From: Boudabousia liubingyangii | GTDB taxonomy: Bacteria; Actinomycetota; Actinomycetes; Actinomycetales; Actinomycetaceae | Length of the DNA: 64,000 bases | Reading direction: 5' to 3' | NCBI RefSeq assembly: GCF_001907245.1 | Contig: NZ_MQSU01000003.1 | Coordinates: 124,001-188,000 of the forward strand | Shown here: one piece after another, positions 45,710-55,047 of the stretch | How positions within the stretch are numbered: position 1 is the stretch's first letter | Layout of the letters: every line of letters starts with the position of its first letter | The notes under the pieces: model-generated | What the model was told of the DNA's origin: nothing | What the model saw: the letters and a program-made list of their open reading frames with translations, nothing else | Database searches by the model: none | Position numbers and translations under genes: made by a program

Positions 45710-46684
45710 ATGGATTCTGTAAATCGTGGGCGCTATTCGTCCTCGGCTTTTGCGGCCGAGGATGACGAGTGGTACCCAAAACAGGAATCCACCCCTAGGC
45801 CCGCCGGCCCCCATCGGGCTGTCCGAAAACGTGATTACCTACTGCGTTTTTCCAAGGCTTTTATGGGCTTTTTGGGGGCGGTACTACTCTGGTATACCGC
45901 CGTTTTAACACGTCCCGGCCAGATCCTGGATGCCTTCACTATGGAAGCGGCCGGGGTTTGGGATGGTCAACTTTGGGGTGTTGACGAGGTCGTCCTGTTC
46001 CTAGTTTCAACCAAGATGATCGTGATTGTGGCCATCCTGGTGGTAATCATTACTTTTTGGCGTCAACGCTGGGAACTGGGCTTACGTGCGCTGGCGGTCA
46101 TGCTGCTCACCATTGGGGTAGTGCAGCTACTTAAGCGTTACGTTTTTTGGCGCCCCGCTTTTGGGGTCACCTATGCGCTACCGAACTCTTACCCCTCTGG
46201 CCATACGGCGGCGGCAGCGGCCGTGAGCGTGGCGGCAGTAATGGTGGTAGCCCGTCGTTGGCGTTCTTTCACCGCCTTCCTGGGTGCAATTTGGGTTTCT
46301 ACGGTGGGAACCGCGACTGTAATTAATGCTTGGCATCGTCCTTCGGATGTGTTGGGTGCGGTCATGATTGCGGGCGCCTTTGGCCTTCTGTTTACTCCCC
46401 TAGAAGCTTCCCGAGGACGCACTTGGGGTGATCTGCGTATGCAGCACTTCCTAGGGGTTGTTGGCTGGGCCTTCTTTATTTTGGGTTTGGTTAGCTCTGT
46501 CTTGGTGGCGATGATGATTTGGAATCAGTTTGGTTTTTCTGGTTCTGAAGTGTTGGTGGCGCAGATTTTCCGGCAGGCGCATGCCGGTGGTGCGGTGGTG
46601 CACTTGGCGCATCTGGCGGGTTTGAGCTTGATTTTGGGGCTTGTGTCTTTGGTGCTGCGGTCGGTAGATAAGCTGGTTCAGTAG
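45710..46684 (+). CDS. PAP2-family phosphatase (undecaprenyl-PP or phosphatidate phosphatase type)
   Basis: A 324-aa membrane protein with about seven hydrophobic segments. The three catalytic motifs are present: KRYVFWRP (about 142), PSGHT (about 163) and a third with NAWHRPSDVLG (about 205). Such enzymes strip phosphate from lipid phosphates in wall or membrane-lipid metabolism. A TAGGGT box (45697-45702) stands seven bases before the ATG and no Shine-Dalgarno is visible. The stop codon lies inside a short GTAGGGAC/GTCCCTAC hairpin (46681-46700). Confidence 0.85.
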   Translation: MDSVNRGRYSSSAFAAEDDEWYPKQESTPRPAGPHRAVRKRDYLLRFSKAFMGFLGAVLLWYTAVLTRPGQILDAFTMEAAGVWDGQLWGVDEVVLFLVSTKMIVIVAILVVIITFWRQRWELGLRALAVMLLTIGVVQLLKRYVFWRPAFGVTYALPNSYPSGHTAAAAAVSVAAVMVVARRWRSFTAFLGAIWVSTVGTATVINAWHRPSDVLGAVMIAGAFGLLFTPLEASRGRTWGDLRMQHFLGVVGWAFFILGLVSSVLVAMMIWNQFGFSGSEVLVAQIFRQAHAGGAVVHLAHLAGLSLILGLVSLVLRSVDKLVQ

Positions 46685-46704
46685 GGACCCAAGTCCCTAC
46701 CTGG

Positions 46705-46752
46705 GCACTATATCTTGTGTTTTTTAAAAACACGCCCCACTAGATGCTGTGG
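46705..46752 (+). promoter_or_regulatory. Pair of NrdR boxes upstream of nrdD
   Basis: GCACTATATCTTGTGT (46705-46720) is close to the NrdR consensus ACACWATATATWGTGT. A weaker copy, CCACTAGATGCTGTGG (46737-46752), begins exactly 32 bp downstream. NrdR boxes occur as such pairs about three helical turns apart, so ATP/dATP-sensing repression of nrdDG is likely. nrdR is not in the window. Confidence 0.75.
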
Positions 46753-46842
46753 TGTTGGTGTGTCACGCGCCAATATGGGTTTTGCGCCGCCAAAGCCAGA
46801 CGACGTAAACCCTGACCAAAACAAAAAGCCAAAGGAAGCACC

Positions 46843-48765
46843 GTGACTGTCTCTGCGCCCTCGTCAAAACTGGCCACCCAGCCCGGCAAAGAAGCCGAAA
46901 ACCTAACCCTGCTACGTCAGCAAGGAACCGCCCCCGCCCGTAAAGTCACCATTGACCCGATCAGCACCTTAAACGAATACCTAGACCGTAGCGACTGGCG
47001 CGTTAACGCCAACGCCAACCAGGGCTACTCCCTGGGCGGCATGATGCTCAATACCTCCGGGAAGGTCGTGGCTAACTACTGGCTAGAACAGATCTACCCG
47101 CAGGAAGCCGGTCAGGCACACCGTCAGGGTGATATCCACATTCACGACCTGGATGTCTTTGCTGGTTACTGTGCCGGCTGGTCCCTACGCCAGTTGCTAG
47201 AGCAGGGATTTAATGGCGTGGCCGGAGCGATCTCTTCCGCCCCGCCGAAACATTTCTCTTCTGCCGCCGGTCAGATTGTCAACTTCCTAGGCACGCTGCA
47301 GAACGAATGGGCGGGCGCGCAGGCTTTCTCCAGCTTCGATACCTATATGGCCCCCTTCGTGCGTTTGGATAACCTGAGCTATGACCAGGTCAAGCAGTAC
47401 ATGCAGGAACTGATCTTTAACCTGAACGTGCCGTCCCGCTGGGGTACCCAGACCCCCTTCACGAACCTGACCTTCGACTGGACCTGCCCCGCGGACCTAG
47501 CCGACCAGCAGCCCCTGATTGGTGAGGAAGTCATGGACTTCACCTATGGGGAACTGCAGGCCGAAATGGACCTGATTAACCGGGCGTTCATTGAGGTCAT
47601 GACGGAGGGGGACGCTGACGGGCGCGTCTTCACCTTCCCGATCCCGACCTATAACATTACGAAGGATTTCGACTGGGATGGCCCGAACGTGCTGGCCCTG
47701 TTTGAGATGACCGCCAAGTACGGTTTGCCGTATTTCCAGAACTTTGTGAACTCCGAGTTGGATCCGGGCATGATTCGTTCCATGTGCTGCCGCCTGCAGC
47801 TGGACCTGCGTGAGCTACTGAAGCGCGGCAATGGGCTTTTTGGTTCGGCCGAACAGACCGGTTCGATTGGCGTGGTCACGGTCAACATGGCCCGCCTGGG
47901 TTACCGTTTTGCCGGGGACGAGGACGCTCTGCGCGCCGAACTGGACCGCCTCCTCGAATTGGGCAAGGTCACTTTGGAGCTCAAGCGTGCCGAGATTGAC
48001 CGTCACCTACAGGCGGGGCTATTCCCGTACACGAAGCGCTACCTAGGTTCTTTGGATAATCACTTTGCCACCATTGGGGTTAACGGCATGAATGAGATGG
48101 TCCGGAACTTCACCGGGGATGTCTACGATATTGCTGACCCGCGCGGGCATGAGATGTGTGCGCGCCTGCTGGATTTTGTGCGCGAGAAGCTGGCACAGTT
48201 CCAAGAGGAAACCGGTCACCTTTACAACCTTGAGGCCACTCCGGCAGAGGGTACGACCTATCGTTTCGCTAAAGAGGACCGGGTGCGTTTCCCGGGAATT
48301 TTGCAGGCGGGCACGGATCAGAACCCGTATTACACGAACTCTTCGCAGTTGCCGGTGGATTTCTCTGCTGATCCTTTCCTAGTGCAGTCCATGCAGGAAG
48401 AATTGCAGACGAAGTACACGGGTGGCACGGTTTTGCACCTGTACATGGGGCAGCGGGTTTCTAGCGCGGAGGCCTGCCGAGAGCTGGTTCGTCGTTCTTT
48501 GGCTAAGTTCCGTTCCCCGTACATTACGATCACACCGACCTTCTCTATCTGCCCGGTTCACGGCTATGTTTCGGGCGAGCACCCGCACTGCCCGAAGTGT
48601 GCCGCCCAGGGTCGCGAGGTTGAGTGTGAGGTTTGGACTCGCGTGATGGGCTACTTCCGTCCGGTTGCTTCTTTCAATATCGGTAAGCAGGGCGAGTTTG
48701 CGCAGCGCCAGTATTTCGAGGAAGCTCGGGTACCGGACCTGCCGGCGGCCGCCCAGGTGGCCTAG
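46843..48765 (+). CDS. nrdD: Anaerobic ribonucleoside-triphosphate reductase
   Basis: Glycyl-radical enzyme that makes deoxynucleotides without oxygen. The 640-aa protein carries the glycyl-radical site RVMGYFRP (Gly603), the zinc-binding CPVHG...CPKC region just before it, and catalytic-site segments such as NVPSRWGTQTPFTN. No ATP-cone is recognisable at the N-terminus, so allosteric activity control may be absent or different. The start is GTG at 46843 after AAAGGAAG. nrdG follows two bases later. Its presence shows the organism can grow without oxygen. Confidence 0.95.
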   Translation: MTVSAPSSKLATQPGKEAENLTLLRQQGTAPARKVTIDPISTLNEYLDRSDWRVNANANQGYSLGGMMLNTSGKVVANYWLEQIYPQEAGQAHRQGDIHIHDLDVFAGYCAGWSLRQLLEQGFNGVAGAISSAPPKHFSSAAGQIVNFLGTLQNEWAGAQAFSSFDTYMAPFVRLDNLSYDQVKQYMQELIFNLNVPSRWGTQTPFTNLTFDWTCPADLADQQPLIGEEVMDFTYGELQAEMDLINRAFIEVMTEGDADGRVFTFPIPTYNITKDFDWDGPNVLALFEMTAKYGLPYFQNFVNSELDPGMIRSMCCRLQLDLRELLKRGNGLFGSAEQTGSIGVVTVNMARLGYRFAGDEDALRAELDRLLELGKVTLELKRAEIDRHLQAGLFPYTKRYLGSLDNHFATIGVNGMNEMVRNFTGDVYDIADPRGHEMCARLLDFVREKLAQFQEETGHLYNLEATPAEGTTYRFAKEDRVRFPGILQAGTDQNPYYTNSSQLPVDFSADPFLVQSMQEELQTKYTGGTVLHLYMGQRVSSAEACRELVRRSLAKFRSPYITITPTFSICPVHGYVSGEHPHCPKCAAQGREVECEVWTRVMGYFRPVASFNIGKQGEFAQRQYFEEARVPDLPAAAQVA

Positions 48766-48767
48766 AG

Positions 48768-49490
48768 TTGTCTGGATCTGATTTACGGATTGCTGGTTTA
48801 GATCCCTTCTCAATGGTGGATTGGCCGGGGAAGTTGGTGGCCACGGTGTTCCTTCAGGGCTGCCCGTGGCGCTGCGCCTACTGCCATAATCATCAGATTT
48901 TGGATCCTAGACAGCCGGGACGGGTCAGTGTCGAGGAGCTTATGCAAGTCGCCCAGAGTCGCCTAGGTTTTCTGGATGGCTTGGTATTCTCTGGCGGAGA
49001 GCCGCTAATGCAGGGCAGTGCCTTGGAGCGGCTTTTGCCTGAGTTTAAAGTCATGGGCTACGAGCTGGGATTGCACACGGGTGGGGCTTTCCCTAGAGCC
49101 TTGCGGTCTCTGTTGGCGGCTGGCTGTTTGGACTGGGTGGGGCTAGATGTTAAGGCGCTACCACGCGACTATCCGCGGGTGGTGGGACGCCCAGCCGCGG
49201 TGAAGACTGCCTCGGTCGTTGCTGAATCCTTGGAAGCCTGGTTGGAGTCGGGTATTGCTGGAGAGGTGCGGGTAACCGTCTACCCCGGGGGTAGTGACTG
49301 GCTGACCCTGGTGGAAGAATTACTAGCGCAGGGAGTCCCCGCCTTGGCCCTTCAGCAGGCGCGGGCGGTTGGTGCGGCCGCCGGGTTTCAGCCCCTTGTG
49401 GACCGAAAGTTTGTGGACCTAGCGGCAGCGGCCCAAGAACTGGCAGACCAAGCGGGAGTACCTCTAGAGGTTAGGCCCGCCGCTGCGTAA
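48768..49490 (+). CDS. nrdG: Anaerobic ribonucleotide reductase activating protein (radical SAM)
   Basis: Generates the glycyl radical on NrdD using SAM and a 4Fe-4S cluster. The 240-aa protein has the CxxxCxxC cluster motif GCPWRCAYCHN (Cys32, 36, 39) and FSGGEPLMQ, typical of NrdG-like activases. The TTG at 48768 follows the nrdD stop by two bases, with AGGTGG inside nrdD as ribosome site. Co-expression with its substrate is thus assured. Confidence 0.93.
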   Translation: MSGSDLRIAGLDPFSMVDWPGKLVATVFLQGCPWRCAYCHNHQILDPRQPGRVSVEELMQVAQSRLGFLDGLVFSGGEPLMQGSALERLLPEFKVMGYELGLHTGGAFPRALRSLLAAGCLDWVGLDVKALPRDYPRVVGRPAAVKTASVVAESLEAWLESGIAGEVRVTVYPGGSDWLTLVEELLAQGVPALALQQARAVGAAAGFQPLVDRKFVDLAAAAQELADQAGVPLEVRPAAA

Positions 49491-49578
49491 GACCCTTGTG
49501 ACGCGCATCTTCTAAAGGATAGCGGTAGGCTATGCAGTGTTCTGGCCAGAACCATAAATGCTTTAAAGGAGCTTTTTG

Positions 49579-50667
49579 ATGTCACCGAATGCCGAATTTG
49601 ATCGTCTGGCGAGCTTAGCGGCTGATCCCAATGTGGACCTAACCCAGCTACGCGATATTGCGGCTGCATACCCCGGTCTGCGACCCACCATTGCCCTAAA
49701 CCCGGCCACCTACCCGGACCTACTGCAGTGGTTGTCGTCCTTGAATGACCCGCAGGTCAACCAGGCTCTTATGCAGCGTCAGCAGATGATCAATGCTGGC
49801 ACCTTTGGCATGCAGGGTGTTACCCAGGCGCAGAACGCCGCCCAGGCAGCAGAACCGGTTTACTCGAACCCGGCTGACCGTCCTGACCCGCAGGATTCTT
49901 CGGCTCCTCAGCCGCAGTATTCCGACCAGGGGATGGCTGCGGGTGCCGCGGGCGCGCAGGGCGCCAGCTCTGGCGCTGAAGCCCGGGATGGTTTCACCAC
50001 CCAGACCGCCCCGGAAGGTTTCGCCGTTGCTGAGGCGCAGGAAGAAAAGAAGTCTCACGGTAAAGCCGTCGTGCTCATCCTTGCTTTCCTACTAGCAGCT
50101 ACCATCGTCGGTATTGTGGTGTCCCTGTTTACTGGGGTCCTTACCCTAGGTGGCGGGGCGAACGATTCAAATTCCAAGGGTACGGTGGCAACCGCGGAAA
50201 AGACCGTAAGCGAAGACGAATCCAAGGATAAGCAGGAGCCCACCCAAGAAGCCCCCGAACCTACTAAGGAAGCCCCCACCGTGGAAGCCCCGATTAAGTT
50301 CCCGGCTCCTAGCGGTTCCGTGATTGCCCCGGCATTCAGCTCTCCCAGTGGCAACATCAGCTGCATCATGACCGAAGATGTCACCTACTGTTCGATTCGT
50401 GAACGTGACTACCTTAAGGAAGGCGCTGGCGCCTGTAATGGGGTCTTCGGTTTGCGTATTAATAAGGAAGGCGACGCGCTACAGACCTGTAACGATGAGC
50501 TAGCCAAGAAGGTGCAGCCCAACGCCCCGACCCTGGTCTATGGCACTTCCGCTGCTAACCAGCACTACGCTTGTACTTCTGACCCGGCCGGTATTTCCTG
50601 CTGGAACCTACGAACCGGCAAGGCCTTCACTATGCGCCGCGCAGATTTCGCCACCGGTATTCGCTGA
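49579..50667 (+). CDS. Variant leucine-rich-repeat membrane protein
   Basis: A 362-aa protein. Residues 5-65 resemble the variant leucine-rich repeat of actinobacteria (LASLAADPNVDLTQLRDIAAAYPGLRPTIALNPATYPDLL). A Gln/Ala/Pro-rich linker follows to about 155, one transmembrane segment at about 163-188, a charged linker, and an extracellular domain of about 110 residues with six cysteines. The N-terminus is cytoplasmic. The role is unknown. The ATG has AAAGGAGC seven bases upstream. Confidence 0.75.
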   Translation: MSPNAEFDRLASLAADPNVDLTQLRDIAAAYPGLRPTIALNPATYPDLLQWLSSLNDPQVNQALMQRQQMINAGTFGMQGVTQAQNAAQAAEPVYSNPADRPDPQDSSAPQPQYSDQGMAAGAAGAQGASSGAEARDGFTTQTAPEGFAVAEAQEEKKSHGKAVVLILAFLLAATIVGIVVSLFTGVLTLGGGANDSNSKGTVATAEKTVSEDESKDKQEPTQEAPEPTKEAPTVEAPIKFPAPSGSVIAPAFSSPSGNISCIMTEDVTYCSIRERDYLKEGAGACNGVFGLRINKEGDALQTCNDELAKKVQPNAPTLVYGTSAANQHYACTSDPAGISCWNLRTGKAFTMRRADFATGIR

Positions 50668-50670
50668 ATC

Positions 50671-50735
50671 TTAAGAAGTTAGGCGGTCTGTTTTGAGACT
50701 CGAAAGAGCCTCTAACAGGCCGCCTTCTTAATTCT
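50671..50735 (+). terminator. Terminator after the variant-LRR gene
   Basis: TTAAGAAG and AGGCGGTCTG pair with CAGGCCGCCT and TCTTAA (right arm 50716-50732) with a small bulge; the T tract is weak. Confidence 0.65.
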
Positions 50736-50815
50736 GTATCTGCAGACTGAGATTCTTATATAGTCTCTGTTAAGTCTTTTGAGAATTTTTATTGTTATTA
50801 GGATAGGTAAAAATA

Positions 50816-52414
50816 TTGAGTCAACAATCGATTCTATTGGGTAAACCGATGAGCACCGACAGGCTTTCTTCAGCTGTGGCTGATCCACAAGCTATGGAGG
50901 GACTTAGAGGATTACTCCAGGAATACACTGAAACTTCTCTTAAAGAACTGCTTTCTGCTGATGCTTGGGAAGCATGGCAATTGGAAATCCCGATGCCCGC
51001 TCGCAAGGAGTTAGCTCGTCTGCTGGTTGAGCTGCCGGATAAAGTAGTGGTTTTGGGGGCCCTGTTTGCTTTTCGAATGGCCGTGCCAGAAAACTTGGTG
51101 CGTGAAACCCTAGGGGAAACGATCACCTTAGAAAAACTTGTCGACTGGGGTCTAGTTAAGGTACAGGCGGGGCAGGTGCAGAGTGGTTTTGAAATGCGCC
51201 CGTATGACTTTTCTAATGAGGTTGATACTGAATATGTTGAGTCGGGGGTGGCTGAGTTCTGGTTCTTAACTGATTGGCCTAGTAGTCAGATGGGCTGCCC
51301 ACTAGAACCTAACCATGTGATGGGGATTGGAGGGGCAACCCGTTCCCTCTTACGAATTACCCCCAGAGGCTTTATCTCCAGAGTGCTTGATATCGGTACT
51401 GGATGTGGGGTTCAAGCGATAGTGGCAGCTCGACATGCTGATCGGGTGGTAGCAACTGACATTTCGACACGTGCCTTGCAGATTGCTGCTTTTAATGCCG
51501 CCTTAAATGGGGTGGAAATAGAACTGCGCCAGGGGTCCATGCTTGAGCCGGTTATTGAAGAAAGTTTCGATTTAGTTGTCACGAATCCCCCCTTCGTTAT
51601 CACGCCTCCTTCACAGGAGCCTGTGATGGAATATCGTGCGACAGGGAATGAGGCGGATCAGCTTATGACTACTCTCATTAGCGAACTTCCGAAAGTCTTA
51701 GCACCTGGAGGTCAGGCGGTATTGCTTGGAAACTGGTTGCATCTCAATGAAATCCCTTGGGATGAGAGACTAATGGGGCTTGTGCCCACTGGCATAGACG
51801 CCCTCTTTTGGCAGCGTGAGGTATATTCTCCGAGCCAGTATGCTCAGATGTGGTTGCGTGACGGAGGGAAAGTTGTCTCCCTTGATCAGCAGACAACTAG
51901 TCAGTTTATTGACTACCTTGACTATTTCCGTCATATCTCAGTTGAGGCGATAGGTTTTGGCTATATCACCCTACGTCGTCCCCTTCATGGGCGCTTAGGT
52001 TTCCAGATGTCGGAACAAATCTCCCAGTGGGCACCGCCAACTGCGAAACAGGTTCAGAGTTGGTTACAGTCGGTACAATTCGCCAGCGATCATGGTTTCT
52101 TGGGCGAAGAAGGTCTAACAAGCGAAATTTTGACTTCTGATATAGTGCTGGTGAAAAATCCAGAGGTAGTTGAGGTTCGATACTTCGATCCCGGGACGGA
52201 AGACCCGAGAATCTTGGTTCTGCAGTCTTCCTGGGGGCATAAGATACAGGTCGGGCAGGTTTTTGCAGGCTTTTTTGGGGCTTGTGACGGTGAACTTACC
52301 TGTGCTCAGATTTGTGCAGCTTTGGCTGAAATCCTTGAGATTAGGCTCGAAAGTATTAGGTTTGAATTGCAATCAACGTTAGCTGCAACATGGTTTAATG
52401 GCTTTTTTATGTAA
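50816..52414 (+). CDS. PrmC/HemK-like methyltransferase with extra N- and C-terminal domains
   Basis: A 532-aa protein. Residues 20-150 form an N-terminal helical domain. A SAM-binding MTase follows with motif I VLDIGTGCGVQAI (about 190) and the N-methylase motif NPPF (about 258). The C-terminal 150 residues resemble the domain that accompanies actinobacterial DUF7059/DUF7782-type methyltransferases. The substrate is unknown; NPPF suggests amide or amine methylation. The start is uncertain: TTG 50816 or ATG 50849. Codon use is unlike its neighbours: CTA for leucine is rare, TTG and CTT common, and AT content is higher. Low expression or transfer could explain this. Confidence 0.8.
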   Translation: MSQQSILLGKPMSTDRLSSAVADPQAMEGLRGLLQEYTETSLKELLSADAWEAWQLEIPMPARKELARLLVELPDKVVVLGALFAFRMAVPENLVRETLGETITLEKLVDWGLVKVQAGQVQSGFEMRPYDFSNEVDTEYVESGVAEFWFLTDWPSSQMGCPLEPNHVMGIGGATRSLLRITPRGFISRVLDIGTGCGVQAIVAARHADRVVATDISTRALQIAAFNAALNGVEIELRQGSMLEPVIEESFDLVVTNPPFVITPPSQEPVMEYRATGNEADQLMTTLISELPKVLAPGGQAVLLGNWLHLNEIPWDERLMGLVPTGIDALFWQREVYSPSQYAQMWLRDGGKVVSLDQQTTSQFIDYLDYFRHISVEAIGFGYITLRRPLHGRLGFQMSEQISQWAPPTAKQVQSWLQSVQFASDHGFLGEEGLTSEILTSDIVLVKNPEVVEVRYFDPGTEDPRILVLQSSWGHKIQVGQVFAGFFGACDGELTCAQICAALAEILEIRLESIRFELQSTLAATWFNGFFM

Positions 52415-52517
52415 CAAATTGTGTTAATCGTTACCATAAGGCCTCCAACTCTATCAATTGGGGTTTAAAACCGATAGGCTGGTGAAACCCTAATTTTGAA
52501 AAGAGCACTGGAGAACT

Positions 52518-54836
52518 ATGAAAAGCAGGAAAATTGCCGCATTCGCAGCGACTACCGCACTGTTGGTCGCTGGCCTGACCCCTTGGGCCCAGGCAACCAA
52601 TGCTGGTAGTAAGAATGGCTATACTCCCATTGGCGAATGTTCAAGCCAATGGCAGGCCGAATCGGTCCTAAAAGCGGACCTCACCAATGATGATCCCCGA
52701 TACCCGAACTTGATGGTTGATTATCACTCCGGTAAGACCGCACATTATTCAAATGGCGGCTACATTCAGGAAGTTCGTCCTGAATACGGTTACGGCCTCA
52801 ACAAGTCCGGACCCGGTATGTTCGAACTTAACCATTACTACTATGGTTCTGGCAAGTCTTTTACTCAGGCTTGGCGTATCCCGCTAGCTACTGATTATTT
52901 CATTCCCAAGGGCACTCGTATTCTAATTAACCTTCCTTCTGCTGAACTTGGCTTCGGTAACTGGAAGTTTGATCCCAAGATGGGTGACTCGGCCTCCCGG
53001 TCGCTGCCTGACTATATGGCACTCTGGGGAAAGCCTTACACTAACTACACTTGGAACACCAACCGGGTCTCAGGCCAGCTAACTGGCCCGAACACTGTAG
53101 TGGTAACCCTAAATAAGGATCTCAAGCCCGGTGAAGCTACCATGTTTGGTGTAACCGGTACTTCCGTCCTTGCAGATGGCCAAGTTCCTGATATTAATCA
53201 GTACTTCGTTGCCAAGGCAACCATGAAGTACAACATTGATCCCTACACCAACGTTGACGATCAGGGGAATGCTTACCCCGTTCCGAACAACACCGATGGT
53301 TCTGAGCGCTGTAAGCCGCTACCTCCCTCGACCCAAGTTCCTGATTTCCCGCAGGTTCCTAAGACTAATGTTTGCCAGCACGTCCTACTAGGCCGTACCG
53401 TATGGGGTCCCTTCAGCAAGGATATTGACAACCGTATGAAGTTCACCGGTGATTTCTCCGGTAAGAACATTCAGATTGGTGAGGTAAACGCTGATGGTTG
53501 GGGCGTTGACCGTAAGGTACCAGTCGACCAGCAGACCCGTTGGCTACGTGTTTACGGAGCAGTCGACAATGACATGATCGGTGGTACTTACACTGTTAAG
53601 GCCACCCAGGGCGGTAAGTTTGTTGCTGCTCCTGGCTCGGTAAACTCTCCCGCTGCAGGTGCCTTGGGTACTAACGGATACAAGCAAGCTGTTAAGGGCC
53701 TAGGAACTGTAGATATTTCTGAGGACGGTACTAAACTAACTCTAAAGATTGATGAGATGCCCGCTGAGTCTGGTTTCTCCTTCAACGTTCAGTTCAAGAT
53801 GGATGGCTCTAAGGATTCGGAAGCTCGTTACCTGCCGGTCGTCCTAGAACACCAGTTGCTGATTTCTGATAAGACCTGTGCTCCCACCACTGTTGAAGGT
53901 CCTTGGACTGAAAACAAGCCCAACTGTGAAAACCCTGAGGTTGAAAACACCCGCAAGGTAACCACCACTGAATACAAGTGGAACAACGACACCAAGGTCT
54001 GGGAAAAGGGAGAAACCACCGAAAAGGTTGAACCCCGCACCGATAAGCTAACTGAAGAAGAGCTAGCCGCGTGCCCGAAGCCGGAACCCGTAAAGCCTGA
54101 GCCCACCCCGGCTCCGACTCCGGCTCCGACCGTAGAGCCCACCCCGGCACCGACCCCGGCACCGACCCCGGCTCCGACTGCAGAGCCCACCCCGGCACCG
54201 ACTCCGGCTCCGGTAAATCCTGAGCCTACTCCGGCACCGACCCCGGCACCGACCGTAGAGCCCACCCCGGCACCGACTCCGGCTCCGGTAAATCCTGAGC
54301 CTACTCCGGCACCGACCCCGGCACCGACCGTAGAGCCCACCCCGGCACCGACTCCGGCACCGGTAAATCCTGAGCCTACTCCGACTCCGGCACCGGCACC
54401 GGCTCCGGTAAATCCTGAGCCTACTCCGGCACCGACCGTAGAGCCCACCCCGGCTCCGACCCCGGCTCCAACCGTAGAGCCTACTCCGGCACCGGCTCCG
54501 GTAAATCCTGAGCCTACTCCGGCACCGACCGTAGAGCCCACCCCGGCACCGACCGTAGAGCCCACCCCGGCACCGGCACCGACTGCAGAGCCCACCCCGG
54601 CTCCTTCCGCTGAAAAGCCTGCTCCGGGTAACCCGGGTAACGGTACCCCGACTCTACCCATCACCGGTGGAGATAACGCTCCGAACCTGCCCATCACCGG
54701 CGGCAACAATGCTGGTCAGCAGGGTGGCAACTTGGCCCACACCGGTGCTGAAACTCTAATGCTAGGTGGCATTGCTGCTCTAACCCTGCTAGCTGGTGCT
54801 GGCCTAGTGGTTGCAGCTCGTCGTCGCCAGGCGTGA
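52518..54836 (+). CDS. Cell-wall-anchored proline-rich surface protein with LAHTG sorting signal
   Basis: A 772-aa precursor. A signal peptide (cut near AQATNAG, residue 30) is followed by an exposed region of about 480 residues rich in Tyr, Asn and Lys, a CPKPEP junction, and about 170 residues of PTPAPTVEP-type repeats. The C-terminus is a sorting signal: LAHTG, a hydrophobic segment and RRRQA. LAXTG is the motif used by class E sortases in high-GC Gram-positive bacteria. Two LPITGG motifs stand 40-60 residues upstream. No sortase gene is in the window. The exposed region belongs to no family I recognise. Confidence 0.88.
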   Translation: MKSRKIAAFAATTALLVAGLTPWAQATNAGSKNGYTPIGECSSQWQAESVLKADLTNDDPRYPNLMVDYHSGKTAHYSNGGYIQEVRPEYGYGLNKSGPGMFELNHYYYGSGKSFTQAWRIPLATDYFIPKGTRILINLPSAELGFGNWKFDPKMGDSASRSLPDYMALWGKPYTNYTWNTNRVSGQLTGPNTVVVTLNKDLKPGEATMFGVTGTSVLADGQVPDINQYFVAKATMKYNIDPYTNVDDQGNAYPVPNNTDGSERCKPLPPSTQVPDFPQVPKTNVCQHVLLGRTVWGPFSKDIDNRMKFTGDFSGKNIQIGEVNADGWGVDRKVPVDQQTRWLRVYGAVDNDMIGGTYTVKATQGGKFVAAPGSVNSPAAGALGTNGYKQAVKGLGTVDISEDGTKLTLKIDEMPAESGFSFNVQFKMDGSKDSEARYLPVVLEHQLLISDKTCAPTTVEGPWTENKPNCENPEVENTRKVTTTEYKWNNDTKVWEKGETTEKVEPRTDKLTEEELAACPKPEPVKPEPTPAPTPAPTVEPTPAPTPAPTPAPTAEPTPAPTPAPVNPEPTPAPTPAPTVEPTPAPTPAPVNPEPTPAPTPAPTVEPTPAPTPAPVNPEPTPTPAPAPAPVNPEPTPAPTVEPTPAPTPAPTVEPTPAPAPVNPEPTPAPTVEPTPAPTVEPTPAPAPTAEPTPAPSAEKPAPGNPGNGTPTLPITGGDNAPNLPITGGNNAGQQGGNLAHTGAETLMLGGIAALTLLAGAGLVVAARRRQA
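54103..54605 (+). repeat. Proline-rich coding repeats with a 75-bp higher-order unit
   Basis: Short units encoding PTPAP, VEP and NPEP recur. A 75-bp (25-aa) higher unit can be seen from the GTAAAT marks at 54213, 54288 and 54363, after which steps become irregular (54408, 54501). This makes length variation between strains likely. Confidence 0.88.
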
Positions 54837-54886
54837 GATGCCTCGCTAAGTTCAACCGGGCCATAAACCCAAAGAACTAGCAAAAT

Positions 54887-54933
54887 AAAGTGCGGCCGGT
54901 CCCAGTTATCAACTGAGGGCCGGCCGCACTTTT
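54887..54933 (+). terminator. Terminator after the surface-protein gene
   Basis: AAAGTGCGGCCGG / CCGGCCGCACTTT is a 13-bp stem with an inner CAGTT/AACTG stem and a TTTT tail. Confidence 0.9.
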
Positions 54934-54959
54934 GCACCTAAAACGGTTCGTGCTATGGT
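54932..54959 (+). promoter_or_regulatory. Promoter of topA
   Basis: TTGCAC (54932-54937), a 16-bp spacer and an extended -10, TGCTATGGT (54951-54959). It starts directly at the end of the preceding terminator, about 90 bases before topA. Confidence 0.6.
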
Positions 54960-55047
54960 TGCCATGCCCGAAACATTTTGGGAAACCCCCTAACTGCGCT
55001 AGGGTTAAGCGAAGAAATCCTCAAGATTTTAAGTAGAAGGAACTGAT

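Noticed and set aside
54103-54605. Regular short repeats that could suggest a CRISPR array
   Set aside because: The repeats are coding, in frame, and lack unique spacers of equal length.
53828-54709. Minus-strand 293-aa frame rich in [11 protein letters not shown]
   Set aside because: It is the reverse of the proline-rich repeats of the surface-protein gene; low complexity on one strand keeps the other open. No ribosome site or promoter.
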